From Leucobacter sp. Ag1 (GTDB lineage Bacteria > Actinomycetota > Actinomycetes > Actinomycetales > Microbacteriaceae): 35,061 nt of DNA. Below are positions 23,390-31,997 of this stretch, in pieces. The position numbers were made by a program, and so were the translations under genes. Every line of letters begins with the position of its first letter. The stretch's first letter is position 1. The notes beneath the pieces are model-generated. The model was given only the letters and a program-made list of their open reading frames with translations, was not told the DNA's origin and did no database searches. The DNA lies in the NCBI RefSeq assembly GCF_000980875.1, contig NZ_LAYO01000076.1:1-35061 (forward strand), read 5' to 3'.

Positions 23390-23908
23390 GTGCGATCCCT
23401 TCCCTTCTCCGCAGGACCTCGACGCGCGTTCGCGCTCTCCGCAACTGCCGTCGTGGCAGTGGGGTTGAGCCTCGGGCTCACGGGCTGCGCGGGCGAGGTG
23501 CCGATGGACCCGGCGAAGGACGCGAACAACCCACGCTGCGCCGACGTGACCGTGCGGCTTCCCGCCACCATCGGCGATTTCGAGAAGCGCACCACCAACG
23601 CCCAGTCGACCGGCGCGTGGGGCGATCCCGCCGCTGTGCTGCTGCGCTGCGGGATCGAATCGACGGGGCCGACCACGCAGGAGTGCGTCGCGGTCGACGG
23701 CGTCGACTGGATCATCGATCGTTCGCGCGCCCCCCTCTACCGTTTCGAGGCGTACGGACGCAGCCCCGGCCTCGAGGTGATCGTCGATTCCAAGAAGGCC
23801 TCGGGCACCGAGGCCGTGCAGGAGCTGGGCGCGGTCGCCAAGCTGCTCCCCCAGTCCCGCAAGTGCTCGAGCGTCTCCGACACGCTCGATCTCTCCAAGC
23901 TGCAGTAG
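23390..23908 (+). CDS. DUF3515-family lipoprotein
   Basis: A 172-aa exported lipoprotein of the actinobacterial DUF3515 family. An Arg-containing n-region precedes a hydrophobic core (ALSATAVVAVGLSLGL) and a lipobox LTGC, with the lipidated Cys near residue 37. The mature part has conserved Cys residues (NNPRCADVTV, VLLRCGIESTGPTTQEC and RKCSSVSDTL) and the family motif VDWIIDRS. Function is unknown. Its fixed place beside thiL and ddl in relatives suggests an envelope role. GTG 23390 lies 6 nt after TACGCT, and the frame upstream of it is a shadow. It is followed by a bidirectional terminator shared with ddl. Confidence 0.88.
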   Translation: MRSLPFSAGPRRAFALSATAVVAVGLSLGLTGCAGEVPMDPAKDANNPRCADVTVRLPATIGDFEKRTTNAQSTGAWGDPAAVLLRCGIESTGPTTQECVAVDGVDWIIDRSRAPLYRFEAYGRSPGLEVIVDSKKASGTEAVQELGAVAKLLPQSRKCSSVSDTLDLSKLQ

Positions 23909-23914
23909 ACGCAG

Positions 23915-23948
23915 GCGACGCCCGGACGCTTACGCGTCCGGGCGTCGC
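23915..23948. terminator. Bidirectional terminator between DUF3515 and ddl
   Basis: Perfect 15-bp arms (23915-23929 and 23934-23948) around a TTAC loop. It sits between two convergent genes. Confidence 0.8.
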
Positions 23949-23973
23949 TGCTCTGCCGGCGAGCGGGCGCCGC

Positions 23974-25074
23974 CTAGCGATGCGTCTCGATCGCGAGTTC
24001 CACGAGCTCGGTGATGAGATCCGTGTAGCTGAGGCCCGATTCCTCCCACAGGCGGGGGTACATCGAGACGGGCGTGAAGCCCGGCAGCGTGTTGATCTCG
24101 TTCAGCACGGGGCCGTCGGCCGTGAGGAAGAAGTCGATGCGCGAGAGCCCGGCGAGCTGGGCGACCTCGAACGCGCGCACGGCGGCGTCGCGGATCGCTG
24201 CGAACTCGGCCTCGGTGACCTCTGCGGGCAGCGCCAGCTCGACGCCGGCAGCACCGAGGTACTTCGCTTCGAAATCGTAGAACTCGCGCCCGGTGAAGAC
24301 GATCTCGCCGATGACGCTGCTGGTGCGCGGGGCTGCACCGCCGCGTCCCTGCAGGACGGCGATCTCGACCTCGCGGCCGACCACGCCGGACTCGATGAGG
24401 ACCACCGAGTCCTCGGCGAAGGCCAGGTCGAGCGCTGCGGGGATGCCCGCGCGCTCCGACACCTTGCTGACGCCGACCGAGGAACCGGCACGGGCCGGCT
24501 TGACGAACAGGGGGTAGCTGAGGCCCTCGTCGAGGCGCTCGACCAGGTAGGGATCGCGGTCGAGCTCGAACCGGGTCACGGTGCGCCAGGGCGCGACCGC
24601 GATGCCGGCATCGGCGAGCACCGTCTTGGCCACGTGCTTGTCCATGGCCAGCGCCGAGCCGAGCACGCCGCTGCCGACGTAGGGCAGATCGACGAGTTCG
24701 AGCATGCCCTGCACGGTGCCGTCCTCGCCGAAGGGGCCGTGCATCATCGGGATCACGGCGTCGACGTGGCCGAGCGAGCGGAGCCCGCCCTCCTGCTCGA
24801 TCACCGTGAGGCTGCGCGTGTCGAGCGACGCCGGCCACAGCACCCGGGTGCCGTTGTCGGCGACGGTGGGCAGCGCGCCGGCCTCGAGGCGGAACGAGAG
24901 CAGATCCTCCTCGGGGACGAGCACGGTCGCCCCGCGCTTCGTGATCCCGACGGGGATCACGTCGAACAGCTCGCGGTCGATGGCGCGCAGCACGCCCGCC
25001 GCGGTGACGCAGCTGATCTCGTGCTCGCTCGAACGGCCTCCGAAGAGGAGGACGATGGTACGACGGGCGCTCAT
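23974..25074 (-). CDS. ddl: D-alanine--D-alanine ligase
   Basis: A 366-aa ATP-grasp ligase that makes the D-Ala-D-Ala dipeptide for peptidoglycan. The N-terminal domain begins TIVLLFGGRSSEHEISCVTAAGVLRAI. The ATP-grasp region includes MHGPFGEDGTVQGMLEL (substrate helix) and LPYVGSGVLGSALAMDKHVAKTVL. The C-terminal catalytic loop is LSRIDFFLTADGPVLNEINTLPGFTPVSMYP. The metal-binding Glu/Asn are in NEINTLPG. ATG 25074 overlaps the gpsA stop in an ATGA, indicating tight coupling. Upstream gene order is plsC, then gpsA, then ddl. Confidence 0.97.
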   Translation of the reverse strand: MSARRTIVLLFGGRSSEHEISCVTAAGVLRAIDRELFDVIPVGITKRGATVLVPEEDLLSFRLEAGALPTVADNGTRVLWPASLDTRSLTVIEQEGGLRSLGHVDAVIPMMHGPFGEDGTVQGMLELVDLPYVGSGVLGSALAMDKHVAKTVLADAGIAVAPWRTVTRFELDRDPYLVERLDEGLSYPLFVKPARAGSSVGVSKVSERAGIPAALDLAFAEDSVVLIESGVVGREVEIAVLQGRGGAAPRTSSVIGEIVFTGREFYDFEAKYLGAAGVELALPAEVTEAEFAAIRDAAVRAFEVAQLAGLSRIDFFLTADGPVLNEINTLPGFTPVSMYPRLWEESGLSYTDLITELVELAIETHR

Positions 25075-26201
25075 GGGCGCTCCCCCTTCACTCGGTCGAT
25101 GAATCGTTTCCAGGCTCCGCGGCGATCGCCGCCGAGCGACAGTTCGGGCTGCGGCACGCCGTCCTCGGTGGCGAGGTGCGGGCCGAGGTCGCGCGGTGCC
25201 ATACGGCCGTCGAGCACCATCTGGACCTGCTCGACGATGGGCATCGAGATCCCGCGCTCGCGGGCGAGTTCGAGCACCGGGCGCACCGAGGTGATGCCCT
25301 CGGCGGTCTGCTGCATCTGCTCCTTGGTCTCGGCCTGGCTGTAGCCCTGGCCGATGAGGCGCCCCGCGGTGTTGTTGCGCGACAGCGGCGACTGGCAGGT
25401 GGCGATGAGATCGCCGAGGCCCGCGAGGCCGGACATGGTGGTGGGATCCCCGCCCGAGGCCACCGCGAACTCGGTCATCTCGGCGAGCCCGCGCGTGATG
25501 ATCGCGGCCTTCGTGTTCTCGCCGTACCCGACGCCGTCGACGATGCCGATGGCGAGGGCGATGAGGTTCTTGAGCACCCCGCCGAGCTCGGTGCCGGTGA
25601 CGTCGGTGTTGACGTAGCCGCGGAAGTAGGAGGTGGAGAAGGCCGTGGCGATCTCCTGGGCGACCTCGAGCGAAGCGCAGGAGGCGACCGCACCGGTGGG
25701 CTGCTCCTTGGCGATCTCGAGGGCGAGGTTCGGGCCGGAGACGACGGCGATGCGCTCGGGCTCGAGATCGAGCACGTCGGCGATGACCTCGCTCATGCGC
25801 ATGGTCGTGGTGCGCTCGACGCCTTTGACCAGGCTGACGAGCACGCTGCGCCGCTCGAGGTAGGGCTCGAGGTCTTCGAGGTTCTGACGCATGGTCTGGC
25901 TCGGCACCGCGAGGAACACGAGCGAGGCCCCCGAGAGCGCCTCGGCGAGCGACTCGGTCGCCTTGAGCCCCTTGGGCAGGTTGATGCCCGGCAGGTACTG
26001 GCTGTTGCGGCGGGCGACCGAGATCTCGTGCACGACCTCGGGGCGGCGCGCCCAGATCGTGACGTCGCAGTCGGCGTCGGCGAGCACCTTGGCGAAGGTG
26101 GTGCCCCAGCTGCCCGCCCCGATGACGGCGACCTTGCGGCCCCGGTTGGGGTTCGGTCGTTTGGAGCCGGATCCCGCTGCGGGGGTGGACTTGGTGCTCA
26201 A
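25071..26201 (-). CDS. gpsA: NAD(P)-dependent glycerol-3-phosphate dehydrogenase
   Basis: A 376-aa enzyme that reduces dihydroxyacetone phosphate to sn-glycerol-3-phosphate, the backbone of phospholipids. The Rossmann motif GAGSWGTTFAKVLA follows about 25 basic, Pro-rich residues. Catalytic Lys lies in GGVLKNLIALAIGIVDG, and SGPNLALEIAKEQPTG is conserved. The TTG start at 26201 overlaps the plsC stop (TTGA) and is used because no later start codon precedes the Rossmann strand. It supplies the acceptor for the neighbouring acyltransferase. Confidence 0.96.
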   Translation of the reverse strand: MSTKSTPAAGSGSKRPNPNRGRKVAVIGAGSWGTTFAKVLADADCDVTIWARRPEVVHEISVARRNSQYLPGINLPKGLKATESLAEALSGASLVFLAVPSQTMRQNLEDLEPYLERRSVLVSLVKGVERTTTMRMSEVIADVLDLEPERIAVVSGPNLALEIAKEQPTGAVASCASLEVAQEIATAFSTSYFRGYVNTDVTGTELGGVLKNLIALAIGIVDGVGYGENTKAAIITRGLAEMTEFAVASGGDPTTMSGLAGLGDLIATCQSPLSRNNTAGRLIGQGYSQAETKEQMQQTAEGITSVRPVLELARERGISMPIVEQVQMVLDGRMAPRDLGPHLATEDGVPQPELSLGGDRRGAWKRFIDRVKGERP

Positions 26202-26965
26202 AAACGCCCCGTCTCGCTCTGCTGGTGCTTGCTCGGATCCCAGCGCTCCGGCGGTGCCTGCTCGCCCCGCAGCTCGGCGAGCAGCGCGGTGATGGCCTGC
26301 ATGAGCACCTCGGTCGCCTCGGTGACGACGCGCTGGTCGATCGGGCCCGTGCGGAAGCGGCTCAGATCGAGCGGCTCGCCGACCGAGACCCGGATGGTCT
26401 TGCGGGGGAACGGGTGGATGCGCTTCGCGTACCGCGGCATCAGCTCCTGCGTGCCCCAGTGCGCCACGGGGATCAGCGGGATCCCGGTCTCGAGCGCGAG
26501 ACGCACGGCCCCGCTCTTGCCGCGCATCGGCCAGAGATCAGGATCGCGGGTCAGCGTGCCCTCGGGGTACACGATGACGCACGCCTCGCGCTGGATCAGT
26601 CCGCCGGCGTCACCCATGGGGTTGTTGCCCCCGCGCGACGCACCGGCGCGCTCCACCGGGATCTGCCCTGAGGACCGGAGCAGCCAGCCCAGCACCGGCA
26701 CCTTGAACAGGCTGGCCTTGGCCATGAACCGCGGCAGACGGCCGAGGTGCCAGACCGCGGCGCCCATGGCCACCGGATCGATCTCGCTGTAGTGGTTCGG
26801 CGCGAGGATGAACGGCCCGGTCTGCGGCAGACGGGACTCCCGAGTGAATCGGTAGCGCACCATCAGAGACCACAGCGGCAGGATCAAGGAAGCGAGCACC
26901 CAGAACATGGATGGCCGCCGCTTCTCTGCCGAGGAGCGGCTCCTCAGCTTCACCGTTTCACGCAT
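26198..26965 (-). CDS. plsC: 1-acylglycerol-3-phosphate acyltransferase family protein
   Basis: A 255-aa lysophospholipid acyltransferase. The catalytic HX4D motif is in NHYSEID near residue 57, with the glycerophosphate-binding YPEGTLTRD at about 150. A hydrophobic N-terminal stretch (FWVLASLILPLWSLMVRY) anchors it to the membrane. It would acylate lysophosphatidate, using the product line of GpsA downstream. The family also includes glycolipid acyltransferases, so the gene symbol is provisional. ATG 26965 follows a GATAAT -10-like box by 6 nt, suggesting its own leaderless promoter in the 67-bp gap after murA. Confidence 0.85.
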   Translation of the reverse strand: MRETVKLRSRSSAEKRRPSMFWVLASLILPLWSLMVRYRFTRESRLPQTGPFILAPNHYSEIDPVAMGAAVWHLGRLPRFMAKASLFKVPVLGWLLRSSGQIPVERAGASRGGNNPMGDAGGLIQREACVIVYPEGTLTRDPDLWPMRGKSGAVRLALETGIPLIPVAHWGTQELMPRYAKRIHPFPRKTIRVSVGEPLDLSRFRTGPIDQRVVTEATEVLMQAITALLAELRGEQAPPERWDPSKHQQSETGRF

Positions 26966-27032
26966 GCATCAATTATCGCCGATGCCGCATGCCTCCGCTG
27001 ACAGCGCGCGGAGAACTGTGGATACCGCGGAT

Positions 27033-28445
27033 TCAGCCCTCGTACACGAAGTCAGCGCCGAGCAGCCGCAGCTTCTCGATGAAGTTCTCGTATCCGCGCG
27101 AGATGATGCCGAGGTTCGTCACCCGCGTCTGCCCCTCGGCGGTGAGGCCCGCGATGAGGTAGCTGAATCCGCCGCGCAGATCCGGGACCTCGATCTCGGC
27201 ACCGCTCAGCGGCGACGGACCGGTGATCACGGCGGCCTGCTCGAACTCGCGGCGCTTCACGCGGCGGGCGTCGTCGTGGAGCCCGTCCTTGTAGACCTCG
27301 ATGTCGGCGCCCATCTGGTTGAGCGCGTCGGTGAATCCGAAGCGGTTCTCGTAGACGGTCTCGTGAATGGTCGAGGTGCCCTCGGCCTGCGTGAGCGCCA
27401 CGACGAGCGGCTGCTGCCAGTCGGTCATGAAACCGGGGTGCACGTCGGTCTCGATCGTGACGGGCTTGAGCTCGCCGCCCGGGTGCCAGAAGCGGATCCC
27501 GTCGTCGTGCACGTCGAAGTCGCCGCCCACCTTGCGGAAGACGTTCAGGAAGGTCATCATCTCTTCCTGCTTGGCGCCCCCGACGAACACGTCGCCGCGG
27601 GTCGCCAGCGCGGCCGAAGCCCAGCTCGCAGCCTCGTTGCGGTCGAAGATCGCGCGGTGATCGTAGCCGCGGAGCTCCTCCACGCCCTCGATGAAGATCA
27701 CGCGGTTCGGCTCGACCGTGATGATCGCGCCCATCTTCTGCAGGATGCAGATGAGGTCGATGATCTCGGGCTCGATGGCGGCGTTGCGCAGCTCGGTCTG
27801 CCCCTTGGCGAGCACGCTGGTGAGCAGCACCTGCTCGGTCGCGCCGACCGAGGGGTAGGGCAGCTCGATGTTCGCGCCGTGCAGGCCGTCGGGCGCGCTC
27901 AGGCTGATCCCGCTCGGAAGCTTCTCGACGACGGCGCCGAACTTGCGGAGCGCCTCCAGGTGGAAGTCGATCGGGCGATCGCCGATGCGGCAGCCGCCGA
28001 GATCGGGGATGAACGCCTCGCCGAGGCGGTGCAGCAGCGGGCCGCAGAAGAGGATCGGGATCCGCGAGGACCCCGCGTGCGCGTCGATGTCGGCGTGGTG
28101 GGCCTGCTCGACGTTCGAGGGGTCGAGGTGCCACTCGCCCGGATCGTCGCTGCGCGTGATCTGCACGCCGTGCAGCGCGAGGAGGCCCGCGACGATCCGG
28201 ATGTCGGAGACGTTGGGAACGTTGCGCAGGACGCTCGGCGTCTTGCCGAGCAGCGCGGCGACCATCGCCTTCGGCGCGAGGTTCTTCGCGCCGCGCACCT
28301 CGATACGCCCCCGGAGCGGACGTCCGCCGTTGATCAGGATCTCGTCGGAGGTGAGTCCGACGCGGGCCGCGGCCTTGCGCGCGTCCTGCTTCAGACCGTC
28401 GGTGGCGTCGGTCGTGCTCTGGGGGGTCTCGGTCTTCTGGCTCAC
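27033..28445 (-). CDS. murA: UDP-N-acetylglucosamine 1-carboxyvinyltransferase
   Basis: A 470-aa enzyme that transfers enolpyruvate from PEP to UDP-GlcNAc, the first committed step of peptidoglycan synthesis. The catalytic Cys is C152 in [12 protein letters not shown], so fosfomycin sensitivity is predicted. The conserved Lys-Asn pair is K54 N55 in GAKNLAPK. A roughly 35-residue acidic/polar N-terminal extension ([20 protein letters not shown] onward) precedes the enolpyruvyltransferase fold. The GTG start at 28445 overlaps the leuD stop as GTGA, so it is translationally coupled to leucine biosynthesis genes. The longer in-frame extension to 28565 is antisense noise over leuD. Confidence 0.95.
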   Translation of the reverse strand: MSQKTETPQSTTDATDGLKQDARKAAARVGLTSDEILINGGRPLRGRIEVRGAKNLAPKAMVAALLGKTPSVLRNVPNVSDIRIVAGLLALHGVQITRSDDPGEWHLDPSNVEQAHHADIDAHAGSSRIPILFCGPLLHRLGEAFIPDLGGCRIGDRPIDFHLEALRKFGAVVEKLPSGISLSAPDGLHGANIELPYPSVGATEQVLLTSVLAKGQTELRNAAIEPEIIDLICILQKMGAIITVEPNRVIFIEGVEELRGYDHRAIFDRNEAASWASAALATRGDVFVGGAKQEEMMTFLNVFRKVGGDFDVHDDGIRFWHPGGELKPVTIETDVHPGFMTDWQQPLVVALTQAEGTSTIHETVYENRFGFTDALNQMGADIEVYKDGLHDDARRVKRREFEQAAVITGPSPLSGAEIEVPDLRGGFSYLIAGLTAEGQTRVTNLGIISRGYENFIEKLRLLGADFVYEG

Positions 28446-29044
28446 GCGTTCCTCACGGGAAGAGTGGTCGGCATCCACGAGGGACGCTTGGCTTCGAAAT
28501 CGGTGATCGACTGCTCGTTGCGGAGCGTCAACGAGATGTCGTCGAGCCCTTCGAGCAACCGCCACCGAGTGTAATCATCAATCTCGAACGGGACTGAGAT
28601 ATTCCCGACCGCAACGGTGCGGTTCTCGAGGTCGACCGTGACCTCGGCGCCGGGCTGCTCGTCGAGCACGGCCCAGATGCGCTCCACATCGGCCTCGGCG
28701 ACCTGCGCGGCGAGCAGTCCCTGCTTGCCGGAGTTGCCGCGGAAGATGTCGGCGAAGCGCGCCGAGATCACGACCTTGAACCCGAAGTCGCGCAGCGCCC
28801 AGACGGCGTGCTCGCGCGAGGACCCGGTGCCGAAGTCGGGACCGGCCACGAGGACCTGGGCACCCCGGTACTGCGGCTGGTTGAGCACGAACTCGGGATC
28901 CTGGCGCCAGTGGTGGAACAGTGCGTCGTCGAAGCCGGTCTTGGTGACGCGCTTGAGGAACACCGCGGGGATGATCTGGTCGGTGTCGACGTTGGATCGC
29001 TTCAGCGGAGCGGCGATCCCGGTCAGGGTGGTGAACTTGTCCAT
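28442..29044 (-). CDS. leuD: 3-isopropylmalate dehydratase, small subunit
   Basis: A 200-aa swivelling-domain subunit of isopropylmalate isomerase. The family pattern is [25 protein letters not shown] at about residues 15-39 and [23 protein letters not shown] at about 75-97. It pairs with LeuC to form the enzyme of the leucine pathway. ATG 29044 is 2 nt after the leuC stop. Longer upstream frames overlap leuC. Its stop overlaps the murA start. Confidence 0.97.
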   Translation of the reverse strand: MDKFTTLTGIAAPLKRSNVDTDQIIPAVFLKRVTKTGFDDALFHHWRQDPEFVLNQPQYRGAQVLVAGPDFGTGSSREHAVWALRDFGFKVVISARFADIFRGNSGKQGLLAAQVAEADVERIWAVLDEQPGAEVTVDLENRTVAVGNISVPFEIDDYTRWRLLEGLDDISLTLRNEQSITDFEAKRPSWMPTTLPVRNA

Positions 29045-29046
29045 GA

Positions 29047-30522
29047 TCAGGCCTCCACCTGCTCGTGCGCGATGCCCTTCGCGGCGTCTTCCTGCAGGTC
29101 CCACGGGCTCGACAGGGTGCCGCGGATCGCGGTCGCGGCCGCGACGAGCGGCGAGACCAGGTGGGTGCGACCGCCCTTGCCCTGGCGGCCCTCGAAGTTG
29201 CGGTTCGAGGTCGACGCGCAGCGCTCCCCCGGAGCCAACTGGTCGGGGTTCATGCCGAGGCACATCGAGCAGCCCGCGAAGCGCCACTCGCCGCCGAACT
29301 CCTCGACGATCTTGTCGATCCCTTCGGCCTCGGCCTCGAGGCGCACGCGCGCGGAGCCGGGCACGACCATGAGGCGCACGCCGTCGGCCTTCTTGCGGCC
29401 CTTGATGATGCTCGCGAAGTCGCGCAGGTCGTCGAGACGCGCGTTGGTGCAGGAGCCCATGAACACCGCGTCGACCGCGATCTCCTTCATCGGGGTCCCC
29501 GCTTCGAGATCCATGTACTCGAGGGCTCGCTCGGCCGCCGCGCGCTCGTTCGGATCGGCGATGTCGGCGGGAACCGGGACGGTGTCGCTCAGCAGCACGC
29601 CCTGGCCGGGGTTGGTGCCCCAGGTGACGAACGGTTCGAGCGCGCTCGCGTCGATGAAGACCTCACGGTCGAAGGTCGCGCCCTCGTCGGTCGGCAGCGA
29701 CTTCCAGTACTCGACCGCGGCGTCCCAGTCGGCGCCCTGAGGCGCGTGGTCGCGCCCCTGGACGTAGGCGAAGGTGGTCTCGTCGGGGGCGACCATGCCG
29801 GCGCGCGCGCCCGCCTCGATCGACATGTTGCAGATGGTCATGCGCCCGTCCATCGACAGGTTGCGGATCGCCGAACCGCGGTACTCGAGCACGTAGCCCT
29901 GTCCGCCGCCGGTGCCGATCTCGGCGATGACGGCGAGGATGATGTCCTTCGCGGTGACGCCGGGCCGCAGCTCGCCCTCGACGTTGATCGCCATGGTCTT
30001 GAACGGCTTGAGCGGCAGCGTCTGCGTGGCCATCACGTGCTCGACCTCGCTGGTGCCGATGCCGAAGGCCAGCGCGCCGAAGGCGCCGTGGGTCGAGGTG
30101 TGGCTGTCGCCGCACACCACGGTGATGCCGGGCATGCTCAGGCCGAGCTGCGGGCCGACCACGTGGACGATGCCCTGCTCCTTGTCGCCGAGCGGGTGGG
30201 CGCGGACGCCGAATTCTTCGACGTTGCGGCGCAGGGTCTCGATCTGCGTGCGGCTCGTCGGGTCCTCGATCTGCTTCGAGATGTTGAGCGTGGGGGTGTT
30301 GTGATCCTCGGTCGCGATCATCAGGTCGACCCGGCGCAGCGGCCGATCGGCCATGCGCAGGCCGTCGAAGGCCTGCGGGCTGGTGACCTCGTGGATCAGG
30401 TGCAGGTCGATGTAGATGAGATCCGGGTTGCCGTCTTCGCCCTTGACGACGACGTGGTCGTCCCAGAGCTTCTCGGCCAGAGTACGGGGGCGCCGTGCGG
30501 ACGGCGTGGACTGCTCGGTCAT
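29047..30522 (-). CDS. leuC: 3-isopropylmalate dehydratase, large subunit
   Basis: A 491-aa aconitase-family [4Fe-4S] enzyme that isomerises 2-isopropylmalate to 3-isopropylmalate. Fe-S ligands are in MGSCTNARL and CSMCLG. The conserved [30 protein letters not shown] segment lies near residue 130. ATG 30522 starts just before the family-conserved [14 protein letters not shown]. It has GGAG ten bases upstream. An in-frame ATG at 30591, with GGAG seven bases upstream that is partly buried in the leader hairpin, is an alternative start giving a 23-residue extension ([13 protein letters not shown] onward). The region upstream encodes a leucine-rich leader peptide. Confidence 0.96.
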   Translation of the reverse strand: MTEQSTPSARRPRTLAEKLWDDHVVVKGEDGNPDLIYIDLHLIHEVTSPQAFDGLRMADRPLRRVDLMIATEDHNTPTLNISKQIEDPTSRTQIETLRRNVEEFGVRAHPLGDKEQGIVHVVGPQLGLSMPGITVVCGDSHTSTHGAFGALAFGIGTSEVEHVMATQTLPLKPFKTMAINVEGELRPGVTAKDIILAVIAEIGTGGGQGYVLEYRGSAIRNLSMDGRMTICNMSIEAGARAGMVAPDETTFAYVQGRDHAPQGADWDAAVEYWKSLPTDEGATFDREVFIDASALEPFVTWGTNPGQGVLLSDTVPVPADIADPNERAAAERALEYMDLEAGTPMKEIAVDAVFMGSCTNARLDDLRDFASIIKGRKKADGVRLMVVPGSARVRLEAEAEGIDKIVEEFGGEWRFAGCSMCLGMNPDQLAPGERCASTSNRNFEGRQGKGGRTHLVSPLVAAATAIRGTLSSPWDLQEDAAKGIAHEQVEA

Positions 30523-30600
30523 ATGTCTGCTTCTCCGCTTCGATTGCGCTGACATGCGGTGCTGCTGCGCGGGGTTCGGTGTTTCGGCCATGCCAGAACT

Positions 30601-30638
30601 CCGCGACGGGGATGACCGATGGTTAGGCCCCGTCGCGG
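30601..30638 (-). promoter_or_regulatory. Leader hairpin upstream of leuC (attenuator candidate)
   Basis: Perfect 11-bp arms (30601-30611 and 30628-30638) with a 16-nt loop. The 5' arm on the mRNA is the end of the leader-peptide reading frame, just after its Leu codons. The 3' arm includes the first two bases of a GGAG Shine-Dalgarno (30599-30602) that serves the alternative leuC start at 30591. Ribosome stalling on the Leu codons would prevent pairing. Confidence 0.6.
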
Positions 30639-30667
30639 CACGGAAGAAGCAGCTGCCGTGAACGCAT
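30623..30667 (-). CDS. Leucine leader peptide, 14 aa
   Basis: The frame reads [14 protein letters not shown] then stop. It has three consecutive Leu codons (CTG CTT CTT), two of them rare CTT in a high-GC genome. Only 32 nt separates its stop from ATG 30591, or 101 nt from ATG 30522. A -10 box TAAACT (30675-30680) lies 7 nt before its ATG, so the transcript would begin at or next to it and the leader would itself be leaderless. Such Leu-rich leaders control leu genes by attenuation in other bacteria, including Actinobacteria. The hairpin at 30601-30638 overlaps its 3' end. It is too short to have been called by ordinary gene finders. Confidence 0.65.
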   Translation of the reverse strand: MRSRQLLLPCRDGA

Positions 30668-30674
30668 GCCGGAC

Positions 30675-30680
30675 AGTTTA
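30675..30680 (-). promoter_or_regulatory. -10 box of the leuCD-murA transcript
   Basis: TAAACT on the minus strand, 7 nt from the leader-peptide ATG. No good -35 is visible. The terC terminator covers that region. Confidence 0.5.
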
Positions 30681-30683
30681 GCA

Positions 30684-30721
30684 CTCGGGCGCCCGCGAGA
30701 TCGTCATCGCGAGCGCCCGAG
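30684..30721 (-). terminator. Terminator of terC
   Basis: 15-nt arms (30684-30698 and 30707-30721) with one mismatch around an 8-nt loop, 23 bp after the terC stop. It separates terC from the leu operon promoter. Confidence 0.7.
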
Positions 30722-30744
30722 CACCGTGTCCGGTCGAGACCGGG

Positions 30745-31767
30745 CTACGGCTTCTCGTGCGGTTCGGCAGCCCCGAGGTGCAGCTTTTCACCGCCGGCCG
30801 CCGCCTCGCGGCGCACCTTGACGATGCTCGCGATCGTGGCGATCGCCATCGCCGCGACGATGAAGCCGAGCGAGGTCCAGGTATCGATGTCGGGCACCGG
30901 GACGTGCTCGCCGCCGTTGATGAACGGGAGCTCGTTCTCGTGCAGCGCGTGCAGGATCAGCTTCACGCCGATGAAGGCGAGGATCGCGGCGATGCCGTAC
31001 TTGAGGTACTCGAGGCGCTCCAGCAGGCCGCCGAGCAGGAAGTACAGCTGGCGCAGCCCCATGAGCGCGAAGACGTTCGCCGTGAACACGATGAAGGGGC
31101 TCTGGGTGATGCCGAAGATCGCCGGGATCGAGTCGAGCGCGAAGAGCAGGTCGGTCGCGCCGAGCGAGATGAGCACCAGCAGGAACGGGGTGAACATGCG
31201 CTTGCCGTCGACCGTGGTGCGCAGCTTGCCGCCGTCGTACTCGTCGCTGAAGGGCATCACCTTCTTCACCTGGCGGATGATCCAGCTGTCGCCCTCCTGC
31301 TCGTGGCCGCCCGGCTTGACCTGCTGCCAGGCCGTCCAGATGAGCCACAAACCGAAGATGAAGAACACCGCGATGAAGCGTTCGATGATCGCCGCGCCCG
31401 CAAGGATGAACAGCCCTCGGAAGATGAGCGCGAGCACGATGCCGATCATCAGCGCGCGCTGCTGGTAGGCGTGCGGCACCGCGAAACGGCCGAGGATCAG
31501 CACGAACACGAACAGGTTGTCGATCGAGAGGCTGTACTCCGTCAGCCAGCCGGCGAGGAACTCGCTGCCGTGCTGGGCGTCGCCGAGCAGGAACAGGGCT
31601 CCCGCGAACAGCAGCGCCAGCAGCACGTAGACGCCGACCCAGATGCTGGCCTCGCGCATCGACGGGACGTGCGGGCGCTTGATAATCATCAGCAGGTCGA
31701 CGAGCAGGATCGCGACGAGGACGACCATGGAGCCGATCTCGAACCAGAGCGGTAGTGCGGTGGTCAA
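30745..31767 (-). CDS. TerC-family integral membrane protein
   Basis: A 340-aa TerC/Alx-type membrane protein. Members are linked to Mn(II) export, metalation of exported enzymes or tellurite resistance. The two conserved acidic motifs are present: EYSLSIDNLFVFVLILGRFAVP near residues 78-99, and DLLFALDSIPAIFGITQSPFIVF near 206-228. About nine hydrophobic segments are visible, with a cytosolic basic loop between (HEQEGDSWIIRQVKKVMPF). The TTG start at 31767 has AAGGGA six bases upstream. A manganese-type riboswitch is recognisable upstream (31805-31917), so its expression is likely Mn-dependent. It is divergent from the UPF0114 gene. Confidence 0.93.
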   Translation of the reverse strand: MTTALPLWFEIGSMVVLVAILLVDLLMIIKRPHVPSMREASIWVGVYVLLALLFAGALFLLGDAQHGSEFLAGWLTEYSLSIDNLFVFVLILGRFAVPHAYQQRALMIGIVLALIFRGLFILAGAAIIERFIAVFFIFGLWLIWTAWQQVKPGGHEQEGDSWIIRQVKKVMPFSDEYDGGKLRTTVDGKRMFTPFLLVLISLGATDLLFALDSIPAIFGITQSPFIVFTANVFALMGLRQLYFLLGGLLERLEYLKYGIAAILAFIGVKLILHALHENELPFINGGEHVPVPDIDTWTSLGFIVAAMAIATIASIVKVRREAAAGGEKLHLGAAEPHEKP

Positions 31768-31804
31768 TGAATTCCCTTCGGGCGTGCGCGGGTGCGCGGA
31801 ACGG

Positions 31805-31917
31805 CCGAAAGTCTCTTCCCGGTGCGGCCCTGTCGGACCGCATCGCGCTCGTACCGGTCGGGCGACGGCGCCCGGCGTATTGACGATACGAGCGAAACGG
31901 AATACTCCCCTTCGCTG
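31805..31917 (-). promoter_or_regulatory. yybP-ykoY (Mn2+) riboswitch upstream of terC
   Basis: On the minus strand the aptamer hallmarks occur in order. GGGGAGTA is at 31903-31910, CGTCAATACG in the middle, CCGGGC next, and GAGACTTTC (31807-31815) at the 3' end. Helix CGCTCGT/ACGAGCG (31888-31894 with 31846-31852) is perfect, and hairpins CGGGCG/CGCCCG and GCGGTCC/GGGCCGC fall inside. The CGAAG at the 5' end can pair with CTTTCG to close P1. These match the published yybP-ykoY consensus, whose ligand is Mn2+. A -10 TACACT at 31924-31929 lies just upstream. Confidence 0.85.
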
Positions 31918-31923
31918 TGCACC

Positions 31924-31929
31924 AGTGTA
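31924..31929 (-). promoter_or_regulatory. -10 box of the terC transcript
   Basis: TACACT on the minus strand. It puts the transcript start about 7 nt before the riboswitch 5' end. Confidence 0.55.
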
Positions 31930-31955
31930 GCGGGTCCGCGCGCAGGCGGCTCCGA

Positions 31956-31961
31956 TACGAT
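31956..31961 (+). promoter_or_regulatory. -10 box of the UPF0114 gene
   Basis: TACGAT on the plus strand. The start near 31968 would precede the GTG at 31998 by about 30 nt and leave GAGAGGA as ribosome-binding site. Confidence 0.45.
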
Positions 31962-31997
31962 ATGCCGCGCATGTCCCGACCCGACGAGAGGATCCCC

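Noticed and set aside
28445-28565. N-terminal extension of murA upstream to 28565
   Set aside because: It overlaps leuD and has no family similarity. The GTG at 28445 overlaps the leuD stop in the usual coupled manner.
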